DNA of 38,752 bases, taken from the NCBI GenBank assembly GCA_964547525.1, contig CAZJOD010000012.1:1-38752 (forward strand), given 5' to 3'. Each line of letters opens with the position of its first letter. Positions within the stretch are counted from its first letter, which is position 1. This document shows positions 8,805-16,485 of the stretch, one piece after another. The stretch is from CAZJOD01 sp964547525. Its GTDB lineage: Bacteria; Bacillota; Clostridia; JAAYHZ01. The notes beneath the pieces were generated by a model, which worked only from the letters and a program-made list of their open reading frames with translations, was not told where the DNA came from and ran no database searches. A program made the translations under genes and the position numbers.

Positions 8805-9878
8805 CTAACGAGGGGAAGCACCAAAAGTTTTAAGCGTCTTTTGCATATTTTCTGTTGCCTTTATGTCGCCGTCCGGCATAATCCATAATGCTTCAACACC
8901 GTCAATACTATCGACTAATTTGCGACTTTGCTCATATGGCAGTAAGAATATCGCGGTAGATAGAAAATCGGCTGTTCCGGAGTTTTCAGCTACCACAGTA
9001 ACCGATCTGAAGTAATCGGCAGGCATAAGGGTTTCCCGGGAAATAATATGATGGTATCTCTTCCCGTCAACTTCATAAAAACGTTGATAATCCCCACTGG
9101 AAACAACCGAACGATTGTCACTTATAAATACGGTATCAATCGGATTACTATCGGGAATATAAGGATTAGCATCGGGATTTTGCAAACCGATTCCCCATTT
9201 TTCACGTATACCGTCTCGGGGTTTTCCTACGGTTTTAATATTTCCTCCGGCACTTATTATAAATGATGTATAACCCTCATCTATAAGCATATTTGCCGTT
9301 AATTCCACTGCATATCCTTTTGCTACCGCACCAACATCCAAAGACATTCCTATTTCTTCTAAATATACGGTTTTTTCCTGATTATTAATCTTTACTTTAT
9401 TAATATCGGTATTCTTTGCGGCGGCTTCTAATTCTTCACGTCCAGGTAATTTTGCTTGGGCTGAATTATTTAATCCTTCGTTTCTATATTCATGCCAAAT
9501 AAAAAGCACAGGTCCCATCGCTATATTCACTACACCGTCTGTTTGCTTATACCAATATTTTGAAAACTCAATTAGATCAATTATTTGTTGGTCCACCGGA
9601 ACAGGCGCAATACCTGCCATGTCGTTTATGGTTTTTATATTATTAATTCCTTCATAATCATTATATATATCAAATAACTTACTTAATTCTTGGAATTTAG
9701 CCTCACTTTTTTTTGTCATTATTTCGAATTGTTTTATGTTTTTAGCATATCCCATCACTTGTATCATAGTATCAAAAGTTCCTATGAATTCATAACTATA
9801 TTTTTTTAACACCGGTTCTTTTGAACATCCGACCGACAAAATCGAAATTATAATAATCAATAAACAAACTCGTTTCAA
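8805..9878 (-). CDS. apbE: FAD:protein FMN transferase (ApbE/FmnB), lipoprotein
   Basis: An ApbE-family flavin transferase, which uses FAD to attach FMN covalently to Ser/Thr of extracytoplasmic flavoproteins. It has 357 residues. A signal peptide ends in the lipobox LSVGC with Cys18, so it should be anchored outside the membrane. Family motifs are DVGAVAKGYA (181-190), ISAGGN (208-213), SGDYQRF (261-267) and GTADFLSTA (301-309), whose Asp304 belongs to the metal site. The start is TTG at 9878 with AGAGGTGAT just upstream. It follows the PplA-like gene but is separated from it by a good terminator, so it may be partly uncoupled from the upstream EET genes. In the Listeria EET system the equivalent FmnB flavinylates PplA; the same role is inferred here. 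Confidence 0.93.
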   Translation of the reverse strand: MKRVCLLIIIISILSVGCSKEPVLKKYSYEFIGTFDTMIQVMGYAKNIKQFEIMTKKSEAKFQELSKLFDIYNDYEGINNIKTINDMAGIAPVPVDQQIIDLIEFSKYWYKQTDGVVNIAMGPVLFIWHEYRNEGLNNSAQAKLPGREELEAAAKNTDINKVKINNQEKTVYLEEIGMSLDVGAVAKGYAVELTANMLIDEGYTSFIISAGGNIKTVGKPRDGIREKWGIGLQNPDANPYIPDSNPIDTVFISDNRSVVSSGDYQRFYEVDGKRYHHIISRETLMPADYFRSVTVVAENSGTADFLSTAIFLLPYEQSRKLVDSIDGVEALWIMPDGDIKATENMQKTLKTFGASPR

Positions 9879-10032
9879 CCTATCACCTCTTACAAAAATA
9901 TTAATCGATCTAATAATATCATAAAAAAAATACTATAAATCAATTGAAATTGCTAAATTTTACGATTACCACTGTAAGTATTATGCAGTTTATTAATTTA
10001 ACCGATAATTACATAAAAAAAAGATTCAAAAG

Positions 10033-10061
10033 AAAAAAGCCTCTTTGAATTAAGAGGCTTT
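10033..10061 (-). terminator. Intrinsic terminator after the pplA-like gene
   Basis: On the minus strand AAAGCCTCTT and AAGAGGCTTT form a 10-bp stem with a 6-base loop. A T-rich run (TTTTTT C TTTT) follows. It lies 13 bases past the lipoprotein stop codon and before apbE, so apbE must be expressed by readthrough or from its own promoter in 9879-10032, where I see only weak candidates. Confidence 0.85.
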
Positions 10062-10074
10062 AAACTCAAATTAC

Positions 10075-10620
10075 TTATTTGGCATTTTTAACCGCTTCTT
10101 CCACAGCTGCAATATAGTCTTCAACAGTAATTGTAACTTTTGTTAAAAGGTCCGGTTCGTCAGGTACGTTTTTATGAGATGCATCCACTTCTTTTACTTT
10201 CATACCTTTTATTTGGTCGATAGTTTTACCTATCATCCATTTTTCCAATTCAAGTATTTGTTCATCCCAGTTCCTACCGATTTGAGATACCGCTATCATA
10301 GGATATTGTGAGCCAAGTTCTACTTTGGATTTAACATCGGCGGCTTTGTCAGTTGTGATTTTTCCCGTTGCATTAAACTTGACTTGTCCTTGGATGGTAT
10401 CAATGGTAACCTTTTGAATTCTTCCCTGAGCGTCCACAGTAACGGCAGCCATAGTGACGTTTACCTGAGCGGTACCGTCGGCATCGGGTGTAGCGTCTTT
10501 AGAGCTTGCTAAGGATACAACATGCCCCAAGCCTGTTTTTACAGCACCTCCCGATCCACAACCACTAAATAAAAGGGTTGTCATTAACACTACGCAGATA
10601 AGTGCAAAGTATTTTTTCAT
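10075..10620 (-). CDS. pplA: PplA-like extracellular electron-transfer flavolipoprotein
   Basis: A 181-residue lipoprotein; the lipobox LFSGC gives Cys21 as the lipidated residue. The mature part resembles the FMN-binding repeat of Listeria PplA, including the segments AAVTVDAQGRI, ITTDKAADVKSK and TVEDYIAAVEEAVKNA. The segment DLLTKVT (157-163) aligns with the flavinylation motif DxxSGAT, pointing to Thr163 as the site where ApbE would attach FMN. Listeria PplA has two such domains; this protein has one. ATG start with AAAGGAG 8 bases upstream. It follows the prenyl synthase gene by 47 bp and is closed by a terminator. The proposed role is shuttling electrons from the membrane to extracellular acceptors. 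The family is clear; flavinylation of this degenerate motif is inferred. Confidence 0.82.
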   Translation of the reverse strand: MKKYFALICVVLMTTLLFSGCGSGGAVKTGLGHVVSLASSKDATPDADGTAQVNVTMAAVTVDAQGRIQKVTIDTIQGQVKFNATGKITTDKAADVKSKVELGSQYPMIAVSQIGRNWDEQILELEKWMIGKTIDQIKGMKVKEVDASHKNVPDEPDLLTKVTITVEDYIAAVEEAVKNAK

Positions 10621-10667
10621 ATATCTAACTCCTTTACATAATATATGTAGTAAACTCCCTAAGGATT

Positions 10668-11606
10668 TTACAACCTACTTAATATTTCCTCCATGGCACC
10701 GAGACACTCATATTGCGGTATTCCGGAAAGTATGTCTCTGCACCTTTTTATATAACGATTTTTTAATCGTTTTGCGTCTTCCGTTCCTCCCGTTTCTTTA
10801 ACAGTTTTTATAACATCTTTTATATCTATAAAACCGTCATAGAATCCTTTTAATTGCTTACGTACACTCTCATCTTTCATTACCGAATATATAAAAGGCA
10901 GTGTTGCAATTCCTTCATTAAGATCATTTTTTACCGGCTTTCCTTCTCGAATATAATCCGACTCAATATCTAATAAGTCGTCTCTTATCTGGAACGCCAC
11001 ACCGAGATTCAATCCGAATCTTGCCATTTTATTCATTTGATCTTCACTCAAGCCTGCGGCATATGTACCGCAAACACATGAAGCGACAAACAGTATGCCT
11101 GTTTTCTTCATTATTCTTCTTATATATGACCCGATACTCGTTACATTATACCGATTAATATACTGGTTCACTTCTCCGATGCACATTATTTTCGCAGCTT
11201 TTGCAGTAAACTTAAGCATATCGGCCGGAAGCCCGGATTCAGCCAATAATAACATTGATTTTGCAAGTAAGTAATCACCTGTGTATACAGCCAGATTCAC
11301 ACCGTGCTTTTCTGTAATCGTCGGCTTACCGCGTCTGCATGCAGCATTGTCTATAATATCGTCATGAATTAAAGTCGCGGTATGAAGTGTTTCTATAGCG
11401 GCAGCGGCAGGAAAAACAACCTCCCTTTTGTAATCTCCCATCATTGAAGTAATTATAACAAGTGCCGGTCTTATCCTCTTTCCACCGGAAAAAATTGCGT
11501 CATGTGAAAGGTCATCTATAAAAGCTCTACCGACAGGGTATTTACCATTCATATACGACTCAAATTCCGTCAATTCATTCTTGAGAAAGGAGAATTTCTC
11601 CCACAT
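10668..11606 (-). CDS. dmkB: Polyprenyl diphosphate synthase (DmkB-like)
   Basis: A trans-prenyltransferase of the IspA/HepS-II family, 312 residues, that extends isoprenoid chains with IPP. The first Asp-rich motif DDIID is at 82-86, the second (DDLLD) follows later, and the substrate-binding GGKRIRP is at 41-47. A small residue (Ala77) five positions before the first motif fits synthesis of long chains. The start is ATG at 11606, since AGGAGGG lies 6 bases upstream; an upstream TTG at 11624 would place that site inside the gene. It lies between ndh2 and the PplA-like gene, as in EET loci where DmkB makes the tail of demethylmenaquinone. A general menaquinone role is the alternative. Confidence 0.9.
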   Translation of the reverse strand: MWEKFSFLKNELTEFESYMNGKYPVGRAFIDDLSHDAIFSGGKRIRPALVIITSMMGDYKREVVFPAAAAIETLHTATLIHDDIIDNAACRRGKPTITEKHGVNLAVYTGDYLLAKSMLLLAESGLPADMLKFTAKAAKIMCIGEVNQYINRYNVTSIGSYIRRIMKKTGILFVASCVCGTYAAGLSEDQMNKMARFGLNLGVAFQIRDDLLDIESDYIREGKPVKNDLNEGIATLPFIYSVMKDESVRKQLKGFYDGFIDIKDVIKTVKETGGTEDAKRLKNRYIKRCRDILSGIPQYECLGAMEEILSRL

Positions 11607-11660
11607 CCGATTCCCTCCTATCAATTGAAGTAGTAATAAAAAGTTAAGGGATATATATGC

Positions 11661-13577
11661 TTATTCCGGCCTATCCAAACTTTTTTTAAAAAACAATTTT
11701 AATTTACGATTCTTCCAATAATGATCCCAAACATTACATAAGTATGGTATCAAGTAATAATCAATCCCGAAAGCTCTTCCTGCACCTCCCATTGTAGCTA
11801 TCGAACCGAAAATCATCCACCAAGTCTTATCATATATTCCGGTTGAGGTAAGGAACATAGTCATTAATGCCAAGGATATTATTGAAGCGATAAATGTGAA
11901 GGCACCACCTATAAACATAAGTCCGACAGCTATTTCCAATACTACAACAAGTATTTGAAAAAACATAGAAATCCCATCGTTTGCCAGAACTACATTTTGC
12001 AAAAACCACGGAACTAAATTAAAATCACCAAAGTTTAAAAGATCCACTTTTGCATAAATTGTACTTGAAATAGCTTCTCCGGTTACCATCGTTGTTTCCT
12101 TACCAATGAGAAAATCAACGATACGAAGCTTTACTTGGAATATCTCATCATATCTTTTTACAAGATTTTGTCCCGGAGTCGCCGATGACAATCCATCGGT
12201 AGCATAGCCCAAATAAGACGCCAATTTCGGAGAAACAAGCCAATCCGAGTTTACTTTCTTAATCCCCTCAACCAGCCACATAACTCCTAAAAACATTCTT
12301 AAGGGTAATAACCACCATGCTTGAATACGTGTAGACCAATGTTTTTCTAAAAACAATTTGCGCTGCCGACGTTCTAGAACCTCATGATATATATATCGGG
12401 CAACTCCCGAAAAACCGGTTATCTCCCATAAGTAATGCATATTTACAAAATACTTCATGAAAAATGACAACCATACGGGTAAAATTTTTCCCATTATTTC
12501 TGAGACCGTATAAAAGTTACCGACACTAACCATTGTACCGTGCAATTTTACAGTAATTTTTTCAAGTTCTTTTCCGTTTATGTGATTTAGAATATTTTTG
12601 GCTACCCCTTCACCTGTCTGTATGGCATTCTCAACCATTGCGGGATATTCACGCCCATCGCTGTCCGATAAACCCGAAACATCTCCTGCGGCATAAACAT
12701 TCTCATATTTTGTACGACAAAATTCATCGGTCTTAAGTCTTTGGGAACGATTAGGCTTTTCAATGGGCATTTTTTCAACATCATCGGAAGCTCTTACACC
12801 GCACGCCCATATAAGAGTTTTTGTATTTATAAAGTCAGAATCAGTAACTATACCGTCTGCCGTAGCTTCTTTAATTCCGGTATTTAGCATAACTTCCACA
12901 CCGAGCTTGGTTTCCAGATATTTATGTGCGCGTTGCGCGTTTTTCTCACTTAAACTGTTTAATATACGAGGGAGTACATCCAGTATAATTAACCTTATTT
13001 CATTCCGGTTTATATTGTATTCACGTGCTAATGATTTGATCCAATGAGCCAATTCGCCAACCGTTTCCACACCTGTAAAACCGGCACCACCAACAACCAA
13101 AGTCAAATAAGCTTTTCTTTTTTGTTCGTCACTCTCGGAAGACGCAAGAACAAAACATTTTTTTATATGTTCCCTGATCCTTACGGCATCATCAAAGGAC
13201 CAAAGGGTAAAAGAATTTTCTTTAAGTCCTTTTATTCCAAAAAAATTCGGTGTACTGCCTATTGCAAGAACAAGATAATCATAAGTATATTCTCTACGGG
13301 AAGATGCCACTTTATTATTTTCAAAATCATACTCGGTTATTTCGTCACATACCACATTAATATTCGTATATTTAAATATCCTGTGTAGAGGTATTCGAAT
13401 AGCCTCTTCAGATACCCTATTTCCGGCGACTTCATGTAATTCTGTCAAAAGTGTATGGTAATTGTTTTTGTCAATAATTGTTATTTCCAAGTCACTTTTT
13501 TTCTTTAATTTATTGAGTCTTAATGCCGTTTCTATTCCTGCATAACCGGCTCCAATAATTAATATTTTTTTACCCAT
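11661..13577 (-). CDS. ndh2: Type II NADH dehydrogenase with membrane C-terminal domain (Ndh2)
   Basis: A 638-residue non-proton-pumping NADH:quinone oxidoreductase. The FAD-binding GAGYAG is at residues 9-14, the NADH-binding VVGGAGFTGVE at 161-171, and the second FAD contact AAGDVSG at about 296-302. Ordinary NDH-2 enzymes end near residue 400-430. Here about 215 further residues follow with several hydrophobic helices beginning at WWLLPLRMFLGVMWL (421-435), resembling DoxX-type membrane proteins. Such a membrane extension is characteristic of the Listeria EET Ndh2. ATG start with AGAGGGGGAT upstream, 41 bp after dmkA. It would pass electrons from NADH to demethylmenaquinone at the membrane. 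Confidence 0.93.
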   Translation of the reverse strand: MGKKILIIGAGYAGIETALRLNKLKKKSDLEITIIDKNNYHTLLTELHEVAGNRVSEEAIRIPLHRIFKYTNINVVCDEITEYDFENNKVASSRREYTYDYLVLAIGSTPNFFGIKGLKENSFTLWSFDDAVRIREHIKKCFVLASSESDEQKRKAYLTLVVGGAGFTGVETVGELAHWIKSLAREYNINRNEIRLIILDVLPRILNSLSEKNAQRAHKYLETKLGVEVMLNTGIKEATADGIVTDSDFINTKTLIWACGVRASDDVEKMPIEKPNRSQRLKTDEFCRTKYENVYAAGDVSGLSDSDGREYPAMVENAIQTGEGVAKNILNHINGKELEKITVKLHGTMVSVGNFYTVSEIMGKILPVWLSFFMKYFVNMHYLWEITGFSGVARYIYHEVLERRQRKLFLEKHWSTRIQAWWLLPLRMFLGVMWLVEGIKKVNSDWLVSPKLASYLGYATDGLSSATPGQNLVKRYDEIFQVKLRIVDFLIGKETTMVTGEAISSTIYAKVDLLNFGDFNLVPWFLQNVVLANDGISMFFQILVVVLEIAVGLMFIGGAFTFIASIISLALMTMFLTSTGIYDKTWWMIFGSIATMGGAGRAFGIDYYLIPYLCNVWDHYWKNRKLKLFFKKSLDRPE

Positions 13578-13618
13578 TTAAAAAATCCCCCTCTCGGTGT
13601 ATTAAATCGTTTCACGTA

Positions 13619-14557
13619 CTAAAGGATATATACCTCCGCTAGCATTGATATTATAAACAGCAGACCTGTCAGAACATAAATTTTTATGGTAGCGGCATTG
13701 GCAGCTACCAATTCAGGTATGTTGTCATAACTTTCTTTGCTCGTTTTAACAGCCTTTAACGCTACCGGCATCGTTAATATAGTCATTAACCAGATAAAAC
13801 TTCTTGTGTATATGATAATTGGTATTATTGATAAGTATGCAAGTATGAAAATTAAAATATAAACTTTTATAGCTTTTTCTTTTCCCATTCGTACAACACC
13901 GTTACGTTTACCTGCAGCTTTATCAGCTTCATAATCCGGAAATTGGTTTATCCATAGAACATTAGTTATAAGTAATCCTATAGGAATTGAGATTAAAACC
14001 GGTAGTACGTCAAACCGACCTGACATAACCACATACATACCATTCAAAATTAAAGGTCCGAATGTAACACCGACTGCAATTTCTCCAAATCCTCTATAAC
14101 AAAATTTAAAAGGAGGCAGGCTGTATAGTATCGCAATCACAATACCTGCCAGACCTATAATCAATACCTTAGGTTCTTTAAAAAGCACAATAGCCAATCC
14201 TGATAGAGCTGCCGCCGTCATAGTCATCACCCCTATAAAAGCCGATTGTTTTACTGTTAATAATCCACTCGTTATAGTTTTTTTACCACCTGAAAAGGGA
14301 GTTTTGTGTTCTTTATCTATCATCCGGTCGGCACCTGAAATATAGTCAATACACTCATTTATTGCATTTTTCCCTGTTTCTATTAAATATATTCCGATAA
14401 AAGAAAGTATCATCCAAAATACATTGTAACCTTTATCGTATATCAATGATAAGATTACACCTAAAACCATCGGTATGGTTGATGCTATCCATATTTTAGG
14501 ATCGGCAACCTGCCAAAATCCTTTAATGAATTTTTTATCGGAACTTAATGTACTCAA
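13619..14557 (-). CDS. dmkA: DHNA polyprenyltransferase, UbiA/MenA family (DmkA-like)
   Basis: A 312-residue UbiA-superfamily membrane prenyltransferase. The first Asp motif, N67-E-x-x-D71...D77, has the spacing of MenA (NDYGDAVKGSD). The second is DYEADKAAGK. Eight or nine hydrophobic segments follow the superfamily pattern. It would join 1,4-dihydroxy-2-naphthoate to the polyprenyl diphosphate from the adjacent DmkB-like enzyme to make demethylmenaquinone. TTG start at 14557 with GGAGGTGA upstream, overlapping the end of eetB by 4 bases (TTGA), so translation is coupled. No methyltransferase (UbiE/MenG) lies nearby, consistent with demethylmenaquinone as the end product, as in Listeria EET. 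Confidence 0.88.
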   Translation of the reverse strand: MSTLSSDKKFIKGFWQVADPKIWIASTIPMVLGVILSLIYDKGYNVFWMILSFIGIYLIETGKNAINECIDYISGADRMIDKEHKTPFSGGKKTITSGLLTVKQSAFIGVMTMTAAALSGLAIVLFKEPKVLIIGLAGIVIAILYSLPPFKFCYRGFGEIAVGVTFGPLILNGMYVVMSGRFDVLPVLISIPIGLLITNVLWINQFPDYEADKAAGKRNGVVRMGKEKAIKVYILIFILAYLSIIPIIIYTRSFIWLMTILTMPVALKAVKTSKESYDNIPELVAANAATIKIYVLTGLLFIISMLAEVYIL

Positions 14558-15126
14558 TATTTCACCTCCAAACAGTTTGCTTTTTCCACTGTTTCTTTTA
14601 TATCAATACTACCTGTATGTTCTCTATTAAAGCCTATTTTATCCAAATGATTAAATATACTTACCGCTGCAACTGCCGTTAAAGTCCCTGTTAATAAGGA
14701 ACTAAAAAGTAATATGGGCAAATATGCGAAAACCGCGGTGGATTTTAAAATAACAGCCGCTGCAAAAATCTGTCCGGTGTTGTGAGCAGCCGCACCCGCT
14801 ATACTGATACCTAAAATAGAAAACACCTTATTATAACCGGTTTTTAAAAATGTCATTATAATAAGTGCAAGAATTCCTCCTGTCAGTGAAAAGGCTAATG
14901 AAGTCAGACTACCGAACAATATTGATATGACAACACATCGAATTAGTGTTATGTAGAAAGCGGATTTAAAATTAATACGAAATAATGCGAATAAAGTAAT
15001 AATGTTCGCCAATCCAAGCTTAATCCCGGGTAACGGTATAAACATTCCAATCGGTATTAACCTTTCAAAATATGAAATAACAATCGCCATCGATATTAAA
15101 ATTCCATTTAGAGCCATATTCTTCAT
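14554..15126 (-). CDS. eetB: EetB-like Gx transporter family membrane protein
   Basis: A 190-residue integral membrane protein of the Gx transporter family, often labelled heptaprenyl diphosphate synthase component I. Signature segments are PLPGIKLGLANIITL near the N-terminus, SLTGGILALIIM in the middle and AGAAAHNTGQI, with about five or six membrane helices and a polar C-terminal tail. The start is taken as ATG at 15126, because TGAGGT lies about 6 bases upstream; a GTG at 15174 would overlap eetA by 41 bases without a better site. In Listeria, EetB acts with EetA to pass electrons from the quinone to extracytoplasmic flavin. The family also resembles ECF substrate-binding components. Confidence 0.85.
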   Translation of the reverse strand: MKNMALNGILISMAIVISYFERLIPIGMFIPLPGIKLGLANIITLFALFRINFKSAFYITLIRCVVISILFGSLTSLAFSLTGGILALIIMTFLKTGYNKVFSILGISIAGAAAHNTGQIFAAAVILKSTAVFAYLPILLFSSLLTGTLTAVAAVSIFNHLDKIGFNREHTGSIDIKETVEKANCLEVKY

Positions 15127-15133
15127 AATAACC

Positions 15134-15517
15134 TCATCCGGCAATAATGTCTGTGTCTTCATACATACTGTCACCTACTATTTTTATTATAACTCCTGAG
15201 TAGACACATGCCGCTGTTTGTCCGGGATTCGAAATCCAGCCCGTTCTTACACATGTACGATCAGGACAATTGGATTCTTCAAAATGGATTTTTCCATCTA
15301 TTGCTACAATCTTACTGAAATATTTCCCTTCAATAATAAATTCTATGCGTTCGTCTTTAGATTTTTCCAAGTCAATTGTTTTTATTATTTCACCGTCTTT
15401 AATAATTTGTGCCACTGCTCCCGAGCCATCGTTTCTATTTAAAAACAAAGCTAAATTCGCAACCGCTATCATAATAACAATAAAAATTATAAAAAAATCT
15501 CCGACTTTAGGTTTCAT
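15134..15517 (-). CDS. eetA: EetA-like NusG domain II protein
   Basis: A 127-residue protein with one N-terminal membrane helix (about residues 9-27) and an extracytoplasmic NusG-domain-II-like fold. The family motif CPDRTCVRTGWIS (84-96) is followed by GQTAACV, giving conserved Cys84, Cys89 and Cys104. It is the first gene of the EET operon, 7 bp before eetB. The upstream ribosome binding site is weak (GTGAGTG). The Listeria counterpart EetA is needed for electron transfer to flavin outside the cell; the mechanism is not established, and the paired cysteines suggest redox or metal chemistry. The family call is sure; the role comes from context. Confidence 0.87.
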   Translation of the reverse strand: MKPKVGDFFIIFIVIMIAVANLALFLNRNDGSGAVAQIIKDGEIIKTIDLEKSKDERIEFIIEGKYFSKIVAIDGKIHFEESNCPDRTCVRTGWISNPGQTAACVYSGVIIKIVGDSMYEDTDIIAG

Positions 15518-15609
15518 TAATATAAAACACTCACTAACTTGGATTAATATCGTTAAACGTTTATCAATAATTATTAAACTGTCATGATCAACTGTTAAAC
15601 TATTTTCGA

Positions 15610-15638
15610 ATTATATCATAACAAATAATGGCGTGCAA
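15610..15638 (-). promoter_or_regulatory. Putative EET operon promoter
   Basis: On the minus strand a perfect -10 TATAAT (15610-15615) lies 17 bases after TTGCAC (15633-15638), a weak -35. Transcription would start near 15603 and give a leader of about 85 nt before eetA. The leader contains the perfect palindrome TAAACGTTTA (15554-15563) and two close copies of an AGTTTAA-type sequence, which may be operator elements. Confidence 0.5.
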
Positions 15639-15751
15639 TATGTAAATGGCAAAAACCAATCCCTTTTTAATCTTCCTTAATTTTACTTAATGTTTTAATA
15701 TTGTGCGGTTTTTGTGCGGTTTATGTAAACCTAAATAAATTGAGTAATTGT

Positions 15752-15789
15752 AAAAGCCACCTTGGAAATGCGCTTCCTTGGTGGCTTTT
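15752..15789 (-). terminator. Terminator of the tRNA transcript
   Basis: AAAAGCCACC (15752-15761) pairs with GGTGGCTTTT (15780-15789), with an inner TTGG/TTCC extension around a short loop. On the minus strand it ends in TTTT, five bases after the CCA end of tRNA-Arg. Confidence 0.75.
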
Positions 15790-15793
15790 GATG

Positions 15794-15870
<77 letters not shown>

Positions 15871-15881
15871 ATATAAAATTT

Positions 15882-15955
15882 TGGAGCGGGTGAAGGGAAT
15901 CGAACCCTCACAATCAGCTTGGAAGGCTGATGTTCTACCACTGAACTACACCCGC
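15882..15955 (-). tRNA. tRNA-Gly (anticodon UCC)
   Basis: The minus strand folds as a cloverleaf with acceptor arms GCGGGTG/CACCCGC, the anticodon loop CTTCCAA (anticodon TCC) on stem CAGC/GCTG, and the T arm GGTTCGATTCC. The CCA end is encoded. It is the first tRNA of the pair, 11 bases before tRNA-Arg. Confidence 0.97.
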
Positions 15956-15972
15956 AAATTTTCGACTTCATC

Positions 15973-16001
15973 ATTATACAGTGACATGTTTTCTTTGTCA
16001 A
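15973..16001 (-). promoter_or_regulatory. Consensus promoter of the tRNA pair
   Basis: On the minus strand a perfect TTGACA (15996-16001) and a perfect TATAAT (15973-15978) are separated by exactly 17 bases. The predicted start lies about 10 bases before the 5' end of tRNA-Gly. Confidence 0.9.
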
Positions 16002-16173
16002 TACTAATTTTTCAAATCTTTTTTATGAAACAATTTCCCTTTAAGTTTATAATATGTAAAACATAGAATTTTATTCATAAGCTAAAAACTTAAAAAAAAT
16101 AATAAGGCTCAGGCTATCATAACATAAAAGGGACTCAATTCAAAAATGCCTAACCCAACTTCATAATAAAATG

Positions 16174-16485
16174 TTAATACTGACTTGCCGTCTTTCTATT
16201 TACGGTGAAACGTTTCTTTTTTTCTCCCTTAACATAAATAAAATCAATAGAATCTTCTTTATCTTTAGCAATCAAATAACCGCCTTTTCCACCCATATCT
16301 TCAGCTAAATAATATAATATAGCTTCATGTGTGCATTCTTTCATACATGCGGCACAACCCCAGCAATCCTTAGGATACGAAATCTCAACTTTACCGTTCT
16401 CATTTATATCCAATAAGCCTCCGGGACAAATCTCTACACACTTTGCACATCCTACACATTTATCTTGTAATATCTTTATGCTCAT
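16174..16485 (-). CDS. aprB: AprB-like ferredoxin subunit, two [4Fe-4S] clusters
   Basis: A 103-residue ferredoxin-type protein with two full CxxCxxCxxxC sets: C10, C13, C16, C20 and C41, C44, C47, C51. The Trp after C41 (CWGCAACMKEC) matches the CWEC element of APS reductase beta subunits. The region after residue 60 (GGKGGYLI...FIYVKGEKKKRFTV) resembles their beta sheet, but the long C-terminal tail of dissimilatory AprB is absent. The start is ATG at 16485 with GGAAGGG upstream. It overlaps the flavoprotein gene by 26 bases, so the two subunits are translationally coupled. It would pass electrons to the flavin of the partner. A generic fumarate-reductase ferredoxin is the alternative. Confidence 0.8.
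   Translation of the reverse strand: MSIKILQDKCVGCAKCVEICPGGLLDINENGKVEISYPKDCWGCAACMKECTHEAILYYLAEDMGGKGGYLIAKDKEDSIDFIYVKGEKKKRFTVNRKTASQY

Noticed and set aside
8805..9878. ApbE as a thiamine biosynthesis protein
   Set aside because: This is an outdated label; motifs and the lipobox fit the extracytoplasmic FMN transferase, and the neighbours fit EET.
15700..15736. Direct repeats GTGCGGTTT and a GGTTTA/TAAACC hairpin near the tRNA genes, as an integration site
   Set aside because: No copy of a tRNA 3' end, no integrase gene and no mobile genes nearby; two 9-base repeats are too little support.
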